From the NCBI GenBank assembly GCA_051000755.1, contig JBPCNZ010000002.1, forward strand, positions 1 through 15,754: a DNA stretch of 15,754 nt, given 5' to 3'. Each line of letters opens with the position of its first letter. Positions within the stretch are counted from its first letter, which is position 1. Origin of the DNA: JALZAH01 sp051000755 (GTDB taxonomy: Bacteria; Actinomycetota; Acidimicrobiia; Acidimicrobiales; Palsa-688). Of the stretch, positions 1 through 6,601 are shown in pieces. Made by a program: the position numbers and the translations under genes. The notes under the pieces were generated by a model. That model saw only the letters and a list, made by a program, of their open reading frames with translations, was not told the DNA's origin and made no database searches.

Positions 1-176
1 TCAATCAGGTCGAGCTGTTCTTTTCGATCATCACCCGAAAAGTCATCAAACGAGGGAACTTCGCCTCCCGCGCCGACTTGGTCTCCAAGCTCATGCGCTA
101 CATCGCCTCCTACAACGAGACCGCCAAGCCCTTCGCCTGGACCTATTCAGGACAGCCGCTCAAGGTGGCCGCCTGA
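1..176 (+). mobile_element. IS630-family transposase, C-terminal end (partial)
   Basis: The reading frame from base 3 to the stop at 174-176 gives about 57 residues beginning NQVELFFSII and continuing through RKVIKRGNF and YIASYNETAKPF. This is the characteristic end of IS630/Tc1-type DDE transposases: the Glu of NQVE is the third catalytic acidic residue, followed by the basic 'R-[KQ]-V-[IL]-[KR]-RG-NF' stretch. The 5' part lies outside the window. About 35 bases after the stop, the sequence CACTAGACTAG contains TA dinucleotides. IS630 elements insert at TA and duplicate it, so the element probably ends near 205-211. The terminal inverted repeat cannot be confirmed without the left end. The next gene runs into this end from the opposite strand. 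Confidence 0.8.
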
Positions 177-553
177 ACGCGCGCGGAACTGACGCGCGAG
201 AGCACTAGACTAGGCGCCGGGGGGTCGCCCCGGCGGTGAAGCACCGCCCTGGTCGGCTCTACCGCCAACCAGGTGTCGCCGCCTGATGATTCCATGCGGG
301 CTACGCCGTTAACGATCAGGTTGTACCCACCCGGTTGCCGGGGCGGCCACAGCAGACTGACCGGTCGATCGCCGCCCGTACCCGCCGTGCCTCCGTCGCT
401 GGCCGGGCGTACGACCAGCCGATCGGCGTCCCAGGTGACAGTCACGGTGGCGCAGTGAGGCTCGGCTCCGGTGGTCACGGTCAGGAGATACGGTTCGGTG
501 GTAAAAGCCGCGATCTCGTCGCGGAGACGACCCCAGGCTTCACTCACCGACAC
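143..553 (-). CDS. PNPOx-like FMN-binding split-barrel protein, C-terminus replaced by IS end
   Basis: The 136-residue product resembles short pyridoxamine-5'-phosphate-oxidase-like (split beta-barrel) flavoproteins of actinobacteria. It has the N-terminal EAWGRLRDEIAAF helix, a YLLTVT strand, PHCATVTVTWDADRLVV, and the core PVSLLWPP....GGYNLIVNG, ending in PTRAVLHR. Members of this group bind FMN or F420 and are usually uncharacterised oxidoreductases. Homologues as I remember them end in a short tail after AVLHR. Here the frame instead crosses the presumed IS630 boundary near 205-211 and reads antisense through the transposase end, so roughly the last 20 residues are probably foreign. The start is GTG at 553. 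A TACCAT box at 562-567 lies 8 bases upstream, suggesting a leaderless transcript. The gene is divergent from the nitronate monooxygenase gene. Activity after truncation is uncertain, because the core barrel is present but the tail is not. Confidence 0.65.
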   Translation of the reverse strand: MSVSEAWGRLRDEIAAFTTEPYLLTVTTGAEPHCATVTVTWDADRLVVRPASDGGTAGTGGDRPVSLLWPPRQPGGYNLIVNGVARMESSGGDTWLAVEPTRAVLHRRGDPPAPSLVLSRVSSARVQAATLSGCPE

Positions 554-561
554 GCCTGCTG

Positions 562-567
562 ATGGTA
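562..567 (-). promoter_or_regulatory. Possible leaderless -10 element of the PNPOx-like gene
   Basis: On the minus strand TACCAT (TAnnnT form) is followed by 8 bases and then the GTG start at 553. No convincing ribosome-binding site precedes that GTG. The same arrangement occurs before three other genes here. No clear -35 box is visible. Confidence 0.35.
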
Positions 568-690
568 GCGGTCGAAACCGGTGCGGACCGGCGCCCTGGT
601 CGCCAATACAGCTGCTGGCGCTGGCCGACCGGCGCCCCCGGCCACCAGCGCGGACGTGGCGCCGGTCGGCCGATGTGGTAGATCGAGGTC

Positions 691-1640
691 GTGACCATCG
701 CCACTGTCTTCACCGAACGCTTCCAGGTTGCCCATCCTGTCGTTCTGGCCCCCATGGGGGCGGTGTCGGGAGGAGAGTTGGCCGCGGCCGTTTCCACGCC
801 GGCGGTCTGGGCTTGGTGGGAGGCGGCTACGGCGACCCTGAGTGGTTGAAGCGGGAGCTCGGGGTGGTGGCGGCCACGGATCGGCCGTGGGGGGTGGGGC
901 TCATCACCTGGGCCGCCACCGACGAGGTCTTGCGTCTTGTCCCGGGCTACGGGCCCGCAGCGGTGATGTTGTCCTTCGGTGACCCGGCGCCTTACGCCGC
1001 CGCCGTCAGGGAGTCGGGAACCCGGCTTATCTGCCAGGTGCAGGACGTGGAGGGCGCCCGTCGGCCGTGGCCGTCGACGCCGACGCCATCGTGGCCCAGG
1101 GGACCGAGGCGGGCGGCCACGGGGGCCGCCCGCCTGCCGCTTGTCCCGGCGGTGGTCGATGCGGTGTCCCCGACGCCGGTGCTCGCTGCGGGTGGGATTA
1201 TGGACGGACGGGGCCTCGCCGCCGCCCTGGTGCTCGGAGCTGAGGGCGCCGTGCTGGGTACTCGCTTCTATGCCACGCCCGAGGCGCTCGGCACCGAAGG
1301 GGCCAAGGCTCGGTTGGTGGAGGGCGGCGGGGATCAGACCACCCGAACCCAGGTCTTTGATGCCGCCCGGGGCTTCGCCTGGCCCGAGCCTTACACGGGG
1401 AGGGCGTTGCGTAACGCGTTCCTCGAGGCTTGGAGCGGGCGGGAGGACGAGCGCCGAGACGCCGACGCCCGGGAGGGCTTCGCCCAAGGACAGGCGGACG
1501 GGGACCCCGACGTGGCCCTGGTCTGGGCCAGCGAGGGGATCGACCTCATCTCGGCTTTGGAGCCGGCCGGCGACCTTGTGGCTCGGGTCGTCGCCGAGGC
1601 TGAGGCCATCTTGCGCCGGGCGCCCCGCATGATCGGCTGA
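691..1640 (+). pseudogene. Nitronate monooxygenase (NMO / 2-nitropropane dioxygenase family), frameshifted
   Basis: Read across three frame changes, this encodes a protein of about 316 residues of the FMN-dependent nitronate monooxygenase family, which oxidises alkyl nitronates. Starting at GTG 691, the frame gives TERFQVAHPVVLAPMGAVSGGELAAAVST. A one-base loss near 797-800 then moves to the frame carrying GGLGLVGGGYGD. A second loss near 1062-1064 leads to VDADAIVAQGTEAGGHGG, the family signature with the catalytic-region His. A compensating change near 1121-1131 restores the frame of LPLVPAVVDAV. The phosphate-binding part (LAAGGIMDGRGLAAALVLGAEGAVLGTRF, in two short blocks around residues 165-195) and the C-terminal helices are intact to the stop at 1640. 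Two of the changes look like a lost G in a G run. The gene is therefore either a recent pseudogene or carries sequence errors. Family assignment is secure; functionality is doubtful as written. Confidence 0.75.
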
Positions 1641-1716
1641 CTCCGGGTTTCGGGCAGCCGCGGGCCTCGGCGTCGCGGCAGCTGTCGGGGCTTGCAGCCG
1701 ACCCCCAAGTGAATGT

Positions 1717-1740
1717 ACGGCGCACGCGCCGTGTCTTTTC
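1717..1740 (+). terminator. Probable intrinsic terminator after the nitronate monooxygenase gene
   Basis: ACGGCGC-AC-GCGCCGT (1717-1732) is a perfect inverted repeat followed directly by a pyrimidine-rich GTCTTTTC tract. It lies 77 bases after the stop at 1640 and is in the right orientation to end that transcript. Confidence 0.45.
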
Positions 1741-1806
1741 GCAGCAGGATCGGTGTTCCAAAAGGCTCTCACTGGCGCGCAGGTTCCCGCGGCGTCATCG
1801 TGGTTG

Positions 1807-2040
1807 TCATGAGATCGACTGTTGCCTGTCGTCTGCGTCTTCGGCTTCGTTCACGGTCGGTGAGCACCGGGTCGCCGACGGCGATACGGCCAGCCTGAAC
1901 CGTGGTGTCATAGGCCCAGGGCGCAGCCTCGGCGTTCGGGGTGATCCGCACCCAGAACCGCAGCGTTGCGCTCGGTCGTCTGTCGGCCCCCATCGACGAT
2001 TCCACACCGTGGATCGGGTTCGTTGACGCGCCGGCGTAGA
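1807..2040 (-). pseudogene. Unrecognised coding remnant (minus strand)
   Basis: The minus strand between about 2040 and 1807 has protein-like composition: a GADRRPSATLRFWVRIT segment, then APWAYDTT and AGRIAVGDPVLT. The AGRIAVGDPV ending vaguely recalls the last strand of MOSC-type beta barrels, but the resemblance is too short to name it. One frame runs to an Arg-rich tail. A one-base change just after GDPVLT would instead give an acidic tail (VNEAEDADDRQQSIS) and a stop at 1807-1809, which looks more natural. No convincing start or ribosome-binding site is visible. I treat it as the decayed end of an unknown gene. Confidence 0.25.
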
Positions 2041-2139
2041 TCGCCGACCCGCCGCGCCGTTGTACCTGACATTGCTGGGCTAGTCTCCCAAGCGTTCTAC
2101 TCTTTGACGTGCGCGAGGCAGGCATATCGTCTGGCTGCT

Positions 2140-2325
2140 ACCAGCGACGTCGAAGGCGCGTTCACCCTCGCTGACCCTGCCGTCATGACGCGTCGGTTGG
2201 CTGAGCTGCTCGACGCCCGCCCGGTTCGCGTGCCGGCGCCGGAGCTGTGCCGGGCGGCCGGGATCACCGGGCCGCTCCGGTTGCAGGCCACGTCGCCAGG
2301 CTGGGCGGACCAGGCGATGGGGTAG
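2140..2325 (+). pseudogene. Unrecognised C-terminal coding remnant (plus strand)
   Basis: From about 2140 to the stop at 2323-2325 the plus strand shows strong G/C at third codon positions and a plausible C-terminal peptide (FTLADPAVMTRRLAELLDA, then PVRVPAPELCRAAG). Upstream of 2140 the same frame loses that bias and has no credible start. It therefore looks like the tail of a gene whose front is gone. I do not recognise the family. Together with the previous remnant it is all that I can see in the stretch from 1741 to 2483. Confidence 0.25.
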
Positions 2326-2483
2326 GCGGGCTTGGCGATGGGCTGGCCGGTCATGGACACCAGCCGCGCTCATGACCAACTCGGATGGCGCCCAGCTCAC
2401 ACCCGCACTGGTGACGGTTACCGCCACGGCAATACCCTGCCGTTTGTGGCCGAAACCGTCGCCCGGAACAGGAAGCCATCACC

Positions 2484-3035
2484 ATGACAGACCATTTCGT
2501 CGTTTACGGCGACTTCAACTGCCCCTACAGTGCCCTGGCTGCCGTGCGGGTGGACCGCATCGTCGCCGCCGGCAACGCGGACGTGGAATGGCGGGCCGTG
2601 GAGCACGACCCGACCATCCCCGCGGGCGGCCGGCCGGTGACGGGCGACGTCGCCGACGCCGACGACCGTGAACTGGCGGAGGTGACCGGCTTGGCCTCAT
2701 CCGAGGACCGCCTCGAGATGCGTCGTCCGGCGATCCAGCCCAACACCGCTCTGGCGGTGGCCGCGTTCGCGGCTGTCGGGGGCGCCGACGCCGACGCCTT
2801 GCGACGCCGTCTGTTCCACGCCCTGTGGGTCGACGGCCGCGACCTCGGCGATCCTGACGTGCTGGGCCGCCTCGGCGCCGTCCCCGGTGCCGACGGGGGC
2901 CGGGGCGCCCAATGGCAGGCACAATGGGCCGCTATCGACCGTCGCCTGGTGCCCCTGATGATCCTCGACGGCGGGCGCGTCTCGCGGGGGCTGGGCGCTC
3001 TGTCCCGCCTGGCGACGATCGCCGCAGGCGACTGA
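2484..3035 (+). CDS. DsbA/FrnE-like thioredoxin-fold oxidoreductase
   Basis: This intact 183-residue protein begins MTDHFVVYGDFNCPYSALAA. The 'D-x-x-CPYS' signature at residues 10-16, right after the first beta strand, is that of the DsbA/FrnE/2-hydroxychromene-2-carboxylate isomerase superfamily. There is one active-site cysteine (Cys13) and no CxxC second cysteine, so it resembles FrnE- or GST-kappa-like thiol enzymes rather than a classical disulfide oxidase. A helical insert (residues ~60-130) precedes the C-terminal MILDGGRVSRGLGAL segment, which replaces the cis-Pro/strand region of thioredoxin folds. No signal peptide is present, so it should be cytoplasmic. The ATG at 2484 is preceded by AGGAAG with 8 bases' spacing. 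The substrate is unknown. No frameshift is visible, unlike its neighbours. Confidence 0.75.
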   Translation: MTDHFVVYGDFNCPYSALAAVRVDRIVAAGNADVEWRAVEHDPTIPAGGRPVTGDVADADDRELAEVTGLASSEDRLEMRRPAIQPNTALAVAAFAAVGGADADALRRRLFHALWVDGRDLGDPDVLGRLGAVPGADGGRGAQWQAQWAAIDRRLVPLMILDGGRVSRGLGALSRLATIAAGD

Positions 3036-3291
3036 TCAGGCAAGCACCGGGCATACCGCCGAGATGAACAGCTACGGCCTCGAACGAACGGAAGGGGCGA
3101 CCTGCAGGCGGACCAGGCCACCCGTACGGGCGATGAAGACCAGCCGGTAGGCCACGGCGAGCAGCTGATCGTGGCCGGGCGGACGCTGGTGGATCATCAT
3201 CGCACCGGTCTCTGTCCTCGAGGCGGCAGTGGGCGCACGGTTCCCGCGGGGTGCATCGAAGGCAACCAGCCGGCGCGATGTCGTCGGCCGC

Positions 3292-3690
3292 TCAGCCGGC
3301 GCGGCGGAGCTGATACCGTTCGCTCTCCGAGGTCCCACCCCACACCCCGTAGTCCTGGTGGGTGACTAGCGCGAACTCCAAGCAAGCGGCCCGGACCGGG
3401 CAGCCAGCGCACACGGCCTTGGCTCGCCGCACGTCCTCGACCGCCACGTCGGCCCTCTCTCCGTCAGGGAAGAACAATGCTGGTCCCATGCCGGCGCGAG
3501 CAGCGCCAGTCCGCCAACCTCTTCCGCTGTCGTTGCGGCTGGTGTGAACCGCCTGGGGGTGCCCGACGACCCGGGCACCCGCGGGCCGTTGCCCTCCGCC
3601 GCAGGCGGGGCCGCCCGTGACGCCACCCGGCGGAGCGTCATCATCGATCGTCGCTCCTTCGCTTCGTTGGCGCCTGCCCGACCATCCCAC
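3292..3690 (-). CDS. WhiB-family regulator lacking one cluster cysteine
   Basis: The product (132 residues from GTG 3690) carries the WhiB signature: GPALFFPDGE, then AKAVCAGCPVRAACLEFAL and the GVWGG turn with an Arg-containing tail. WhiB proteins are actinobacterial [4Fe-4S] regulators that bind the housekeeping sigma factor and respond to redox or NO. The normal first ligand sits in W-R-x-x-A-A-C; here it reads WRTGAAR, with Arg coded by CGC at 3496-3498, one base from TGC. The other three ligands (Cys94, Cys97, Cys103 in this numbering) are present. Either the cluster is altered or absent, or the base is a sequencing error. The N-terminal ~55 residues are unusual, so a start further downstream is possible. 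GTG 3690 was chosen because TATACT at 3704-3699 lies 8 bases upstream (leaderless). GTG 3696 is also in frame. It is divergent from msrB. Confidence 0.85.
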   Translation of the reverse strand: MGWSGRRQRSEGATIDDDAPPGGVTGGPACGGGQRPAGARVVGHPQAVHTSRNDSGRGWRTGAARAGMGPALFFPDGERADVAVEDVRRAKAVCAGCPVRAACLEFALVTHQDYGVWGGTSESERYQLRRAG

Positions 3691-3696
3691 AACCAC

Positions 3697-3737
3697 CTAG
3701 TATATGCACTGTAAACTAGAGAAACGAGGTGATCAGC
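3697..3737. promoter_or_regulatory. Divergent whiB / msrB promoter region with CTAG inverted repeat
   Basis: Leftwards, TATACT (minus strand, 3704-3699) makes a good -10 for whiB. Rightwards, TAAACT (3712-3717) can serve as the -10 for the msrB side. The two are interleaved with an inverted repeat CTAGT (3697-3701) ... ACTAG (3715-3719), continuing as CTAGAGAAAC. An identical CTAGAGAAAC occurs upstream of metE. This AT-rich island stands out in the GC-rich surroundings. Occupancy by one regulator could control both genes; that is inference. Confidence 0.45.
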
Positions 3738-3908
3738 GTGACGTTTGTGGTGGATTGGGAGATCGACTTGCCCCTCCCGGAGGGTCGGACCTCGACCGAC
3801 GAAGGATTCGATGGGACACCTCACCGGCCGCAAACCGATGGCGTAGTTGAAAGGCGGGATGAACGCGGTGAGCTGGTCGGCGACCGGGAAGTCGATACCG
3901 GGGCTTGC

Positions 3909-4306
3909 ATGGAAGTCGATGTGCGAGAGTTCGACGCAGAGTGGAAGGCCGAACTGAGCCCGGACCAGTACCAGGTGCTGCGCCGGGCGGCGACCGAACC
4001 CCCCTGGGTAGGCCGGTACGTCACCAACCACCAAGACGGCACCTACCGCTGCGCCGGATGCACCGCGGTCCTCTTCGACGCCGACACCAAGTTCGAATCG
4101 GGGTCAGGATGGCCCAGCTTCTACCAGCCTGCCGCCCTTCACGCGGTCGAGCTGGTCGTCGACCGCGGCCACGATATGGCGCGCACCGAGGTGCGCTGCC
4201 GACGCTGCCGCGGCCACCTGGACCACCTCTTCGACGACGGCCCCGAGCCCACCCGAAGCGCTACTGCATCAACTCCCTGGCCCTCGACTTCGAGGCCAAG
4301 ACCTGA
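3909..4306 (+). CDS. msrB: Peptide-methionine (R)-S-oxide reductase, frameshifted near the end
   Basis: MsrB reduces methionine-R-sulfoxide in proteins with thioredoxin as reductant. From ATG 3909 the product has the zinc-type layout: FDAEWKAELSPDQYQVLR, first Cys pair CAGC, FESGSGWPSFYQP, second pair CRRC, and HLDHLFDDGPEPT. The uninterrupted frame then diverges. One more base in the C run at 4252-4254 gives PKRYCINSLALDFEAKT and a stop at 4304-4306, which restores the catalytic Cys of the RYCINS motif and the usual length (about 132 aa). As written, the catalytic cysteine is lost. The frame is open upstream to GTG 3729/3738, 57-60 codons of unfamiliar sequence. That part could be a leader or an N-terminal extension, but homologues start near 3909. 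It shares a promoter region with whiB. Confidence 0.8.
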
Positions 4307-4429
4307 TCCGACCGCCGCAGACTGTCCCCGACCCGGCTGCATTTTTCGTTCACAATCACACTCGCGGTGACGAGAAGCTTGCTGCCGCACGTCGAAAGGC
4401 CGCCAGCGAGCGGACAGAGAAGTGAGAGC

Positions 4430-4855
4430 ATGAGTGACTGGTGGTGGACGGGCTGGTCGTCGTGGGCGCCTCCCGCCTTCGACTTGGGGGCCCCGGAGCA
4501 ACCCGAGGCGCCGATGTCGAAGTCGGCGGGGTCGAAGTCGGTGGGGCCATTCCATCCGGTAGAGAGTCCCCGGGCAGGCAGGAAGCGTAAGCGGACGGTG
4601 ACACGGGTTGATAAGGAGCGGCGCCGGGCCGAGGTCCGTGATCGGATTAGCGGGCTCCTCGACGGGCTCCCCGTCGTATACCAGGTGCGCGGGGACGGAG
4701 CTTATATACAGACCGCGGCGGTGGAGTTCATCGACGGCACGCTCTTCGAGCTGACCGACCGCACTCACGGCGGTCTGAGCCGGATGATTGGGCTGGCACA
4801 CAGGAGCGGGGTATGCCTGGAGCGGGCCTGGTTTGGGCCCGGTCAGCGGAGTTGA
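4430..4855 (+). CDS. Hypothetical protein (141 aa)
   Basis: The ATG at 4430 is preceded by GAGAAGTGAGAG, a usable ribosome-binding site. The product begins with a Trp-rich segment (MSDWWWTGWSSWAPPAF), followed by a Pro/Ser/Lys-rich linker and a strongly basic patch (GRKRKRTVTRVDKERRR, residues ~47-63). A predicted folded C-terminal part of about 75 residues includes GLLDGLPVVYQVRGDGAY and VEFIDGTLFELTD. I do not recognise the family. The basic patch could contact nucleic acid, but that is only a compositional remark. G/C bias at third positions supports real coding. It follows msrB by 123 bases in the same direction. Confidence 0.55.
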   Translation: MSDWWWTGWSSWAPPAFDLGAPEQPEAPMSKSAGSKSVGPFHPVESPRAGRKRKRTVTRVDKERRRAEVRDRISGLLDGLPVVYQVRGDGAYIQTAAVEFIDGTLFELTDRTHGGLSRMIGLAHRSGVCLERAWFGPGQRS

Positions 4856-5009
4856 CTGCTCCGCTTCCGGTCTCTGGAAGACAAGCGCGTGACGGTCATC
4901 GTCGGCGTGAAGCTCCCGGCGGATCATGCCACCGCGGAGGGACCGAAGACGCAGCCCCGTCGGGTGGCATCGTCGCCGCTCCCCCACGATGACCGTGACC
5001 GACGGCAAC

Positions 5010-5216
5010 CGCAGTAGTGCGCCGGCGTTGGGGCGGGCCGGCTGCTGCGACCGCCGGATCGTCGAGGTGGCCCTTTCTCCCTCCGGCCGTGCCGTCATCG
5101 ACGTCGTCAGCCACGCGCCGCGCCGAGCGGTCCGACAGTTGCTCGCCATCGCTGCTGACGGCGCCGATCCCTCGGTAACGGCCACGTGGTCACACGGCGC
5201 GGCCGTCGGCGCCTGA
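5010..5216 (+). pseudogene. MarR-like regulator fragment (wing and C-terminal helix)
   Basis: The frame ending at 5216 contains CDRRIVEVALSPSGRAVIDV, which matches the wing of MarR-family winged helix regulators (the 'D-x-R-x-x-x-V-x-L-T-x-x-G' motif), followed by an APRRAVRQLLA helix. The upstream recognition helix and dimerisation helices are absent, and the preceding sequence in the same frame (GNRSSAPALGRAG) does not look like that domain. This is best read as a stub or a heavily decayed gene. Apart from it, 4856-5237 shows nothing recognisable. Chance resemblance is possible, because only about 45 residues support the call. Confidence 0.35.
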
Positions 5217-5237
5217 GCGGCTCCGAGCGGGGTCAGG

Positions 5238-5714
5238 TCATGTACCCATGATGCTGGCGGCGACGGCCACCACGGCAAGTGTGAGCACGGCGATTAGGCC
5301 TCGCAACATCGTCGCCGTGGTCGCGCCGCGGCGCACGACGCGCTCCAGATGTTCGTTCGTGGGCTCATCCAGAGACCGGCGCCGCAGCCGAGTCATAGCC
5401 CGAGCCTGTCGGACCCCGACAACCGTGACGACAACAAGCGTGCCGGTCAAAGCAACGGCGACGTCCACCAAGCCGTCCCATGCGCTCGGAGGCCACCCCA
5501 TGGTCAGCCCGACGCCGATGGCGACCGCCAGGGCGCCGTTGCCGACGAGCCCGTAGCGGCGGCCGAGGGAACGAAAAAACGCCACCCGGGCGGCAGGGTC
5601 GAGGCTGGCCCGAGCCGCAGCCGCCACGACCGCCAGGCACACCAGGCTGCCCACCCACACCGACCCGGCTAAAAGCTCCACGCCGATCAACACCGGGTTG
5701 TGCGCCAACGTCAT
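5238..5714 (-). CDS. Four-helix integral membrane protein (CopD-like/uncharacterised)
   Basis: The product of 158 residues has four hydrophobic segments, at about residues 8-33, 54-73, 82-103 and 136-156. A basic cytoplasmic loop (RQARAMTRLRRRSL, ~102-114) lies between the third and fourth. The N-terminal LIGVELLAGSVWVGSLVCLAVV with its G-x-x-x-W and the RVAFFRSLGRRYGLVG loop are typical of small actinobacterial membrane proteins distantly related to the CopD/DUF4149-type fold. No metal-binding His/Met cluster is evident, so copper transport should not be assumed. The ATG at 5714 is preceded by GAGGG at 9 bases. It lies downstream of, and in the same direction as, the DUF2249 gene, 155 bases away, so the two might be co-transcribed. 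Confidence 0.65.
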   Translation of the reverse strand: MTLAHNPVLIGVELLAGSVWVGSLVCLAVVAAAARASLDPAARVAFFRSLGRRYGLVGNGALAVAIGVGLTMGWPPSAWDGLVDVAVALTGTLVVVTVVGVRQARAMTRLRRRSLDEPTNEHLERVVRRGATTATMLRGLIAVLTLAVVAVAASIMGT

Positions 5715-5731
5715 CGACCATGCCCTCGCTG

Positions 5732-5751
5732 TGGGTGGGTGGGTGGGTGGC
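5732..5751 (+). repeat. GGGT tandem repeat, possible G-quadruplex
   Basis: GTGGGTGGGTGGGTGGGTGG is an uninterrupted tetranucleotide repeat with four G3 tracts separated by single T, the most favourable type of quadruplex sequence. It lies 18 bases upstream of the membrane protein start, with the G-rich strand being the template for that gene. Confidence 0.6.
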
Positions 5752-5869
5752 GATCCCGGCGGGCCGTTGCACTCAGGGGCACGTCGATGCGGACCGCACG
5801 CCCACGCTCGCCGCCGGGACGCCCCCGGTCACGGCTTATCACCCGCACGGTGCCGCTTTGCTGGCCCGC

Positions 5870-6091
5870 TCATTGGTCTTTCCAGAAGGTGACCTGCCAG
5901 TCCCCCCCGCCGAGTTCGGCCGCGTTGTAGCTGAACCCCTGCGATGACAGGACCCCTTCTAGAGGCACGGGCTCGAACGGGGCGTCGACCACCAGCTCCT
6001 CGCCCGCGGCGAGGCTAGCCGCGGCGGCCATGATCGTCTCGAACGGCTCGTCACCGGCGGCGATCATCGGATGGGCATCAATACTGGCCAT
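5870..6091 (-). CDS. DUF2249 domain protein
   Basis: This small protein of 73 residues is a single DUF2249 domain: ETIMAAAASLAAGEELVVDA, then PFEPVPLEGVLSSQGFSYNAA and a terminal GGGDWQVTFWKD. The 'L-x-x-G-E-E-L-x-V...F-[DE]-P-V-P-L...G-F...W-x-V' pattern is diagnostic. DUF2249 proteins have no proven biochemical role but are commonly encoded beside denitrification, NO-response and Fe-S genes. ATG 6091 is preferred over the in-frame GTG 6106, because GGAGAGGA sits 4-12 bases upstream of the ATG. It is divergent from the SufR-like regulator across a promoter region with a CTAGAAC element. It is intact and conserved in length. Confidence 0.75.
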   Translation of the reverse strand: MASIDAHPMIAAGDEPFETIMAAAASLAAGEELVVDAPFEPVPLEGVLSSQGFSYNAAELGGGDWQVTFWKDQ

Positions 6092-6120
6092 TCCCGTCCT
6101 CTCCACGACAGTCGAGGCAT

Positions 6121-6145
6121 GTAGTTCTAGCTGTGACTATACTTA
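6121..6145. promoter_or_regulatory. Divergent promoter region of the DUF2249 gene
   Basis: GTAGTTCTAGCTGTGACTATACT is an AT-rich island containing overlapping -10-like boxes on both strands: TATACT at 6138-6143 rightwards and TATAGT at 6141-6136 leftwards. The CTAGAAC element (minus strand, reading from 6129) is shared in form with five other upstream regions here. The leftward box would serve the DUF2249 gene. The rightward box faces a 460-base stretch before the regulator start. Confidence 0.4.
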
Positions 6146-6601
6146 CTGGCGGCGCAGGCATTTGACGACAGGTACGCATCGGAGGTGGTTGACGCTCGTC
6201 GAATCCGTCAGCTCGGCCGCGAGGCCCCGGTCGGGAGATCCAAGCTGGGGATCAGCGACGTTGACGTGTGGAACCTGTGGGCTTTGGTGTGCGAGGAGTT
6301 CGGCGAACGTACCCTCGGACCGGACTTCGATCCCAGGCGGCGCGGCGCACCTGGACGGTCACCGTCAGGATCGGACCCCTCCTCGCTGGCGACTGTCTCC
6401 GCAAGCCCCGGCCGTGCCCCACAGGCTGCGACGACCGATTTGGAGAGCGTACAGAAGCGGAAAAACACTCCCACCCCACTCAGCCCCGGCCTCATCCAGG
6501 CTCCGGCCCAAGCCAACGCCGGCCAGACGCCGTCAATGGTGTTGCCATTGTTCGAGCAGATGCTAGAATACCGCATGAGCCGGGAGCCTCGGAGAGAGAC
6601 G
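6137..6601 (+). other. Open frame upstream of, and in phase with, the SufR-like regulator
   Basis: The frame of the regulator gene stays open back to the TGA at 6134-6136. Its first part reads like real protein (AAQAFDDRYASEVVDARRI, and SDVDVWNLWALVCEEFGER near 6254-6310). The second part (about 6340-6560) is Pro/Ser/Thr-rich and unconvincing. There is a TATACT box at 6138-6143 and a GGAGG at 6181-6185, but no well-placed ATG or GTG. It could be a separate short gene, a decayed gene or an N-terminal extension. I do not recognise it. Confidence 0.25.

Noticed and set aside
471..690. N-terminal part of the plus-strand frame before the nitronate monooxygenase start
   Set aside because: It overlaps the divergent PNPOx-like gene antisense. 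The family start (TERFQVAHP) is found in another frame from GTG 691.
3729..3908. Minus-strand peptide (HIDFHASPGIDFPVADQLTA...) opposite the msrB 5' region
   Set aside because: It looks protein-like for about 60 codons, but has no start, no known family, and lies over the divergent promoter and msrB. It is probably a complement shadow.
4139..5278. 379-codon minus-strand open frame
   Set aside because: It runs antisense through msrB, the 141-aa gene and the MarR-like stub. It is Arg/Pro-rich and has no domain.
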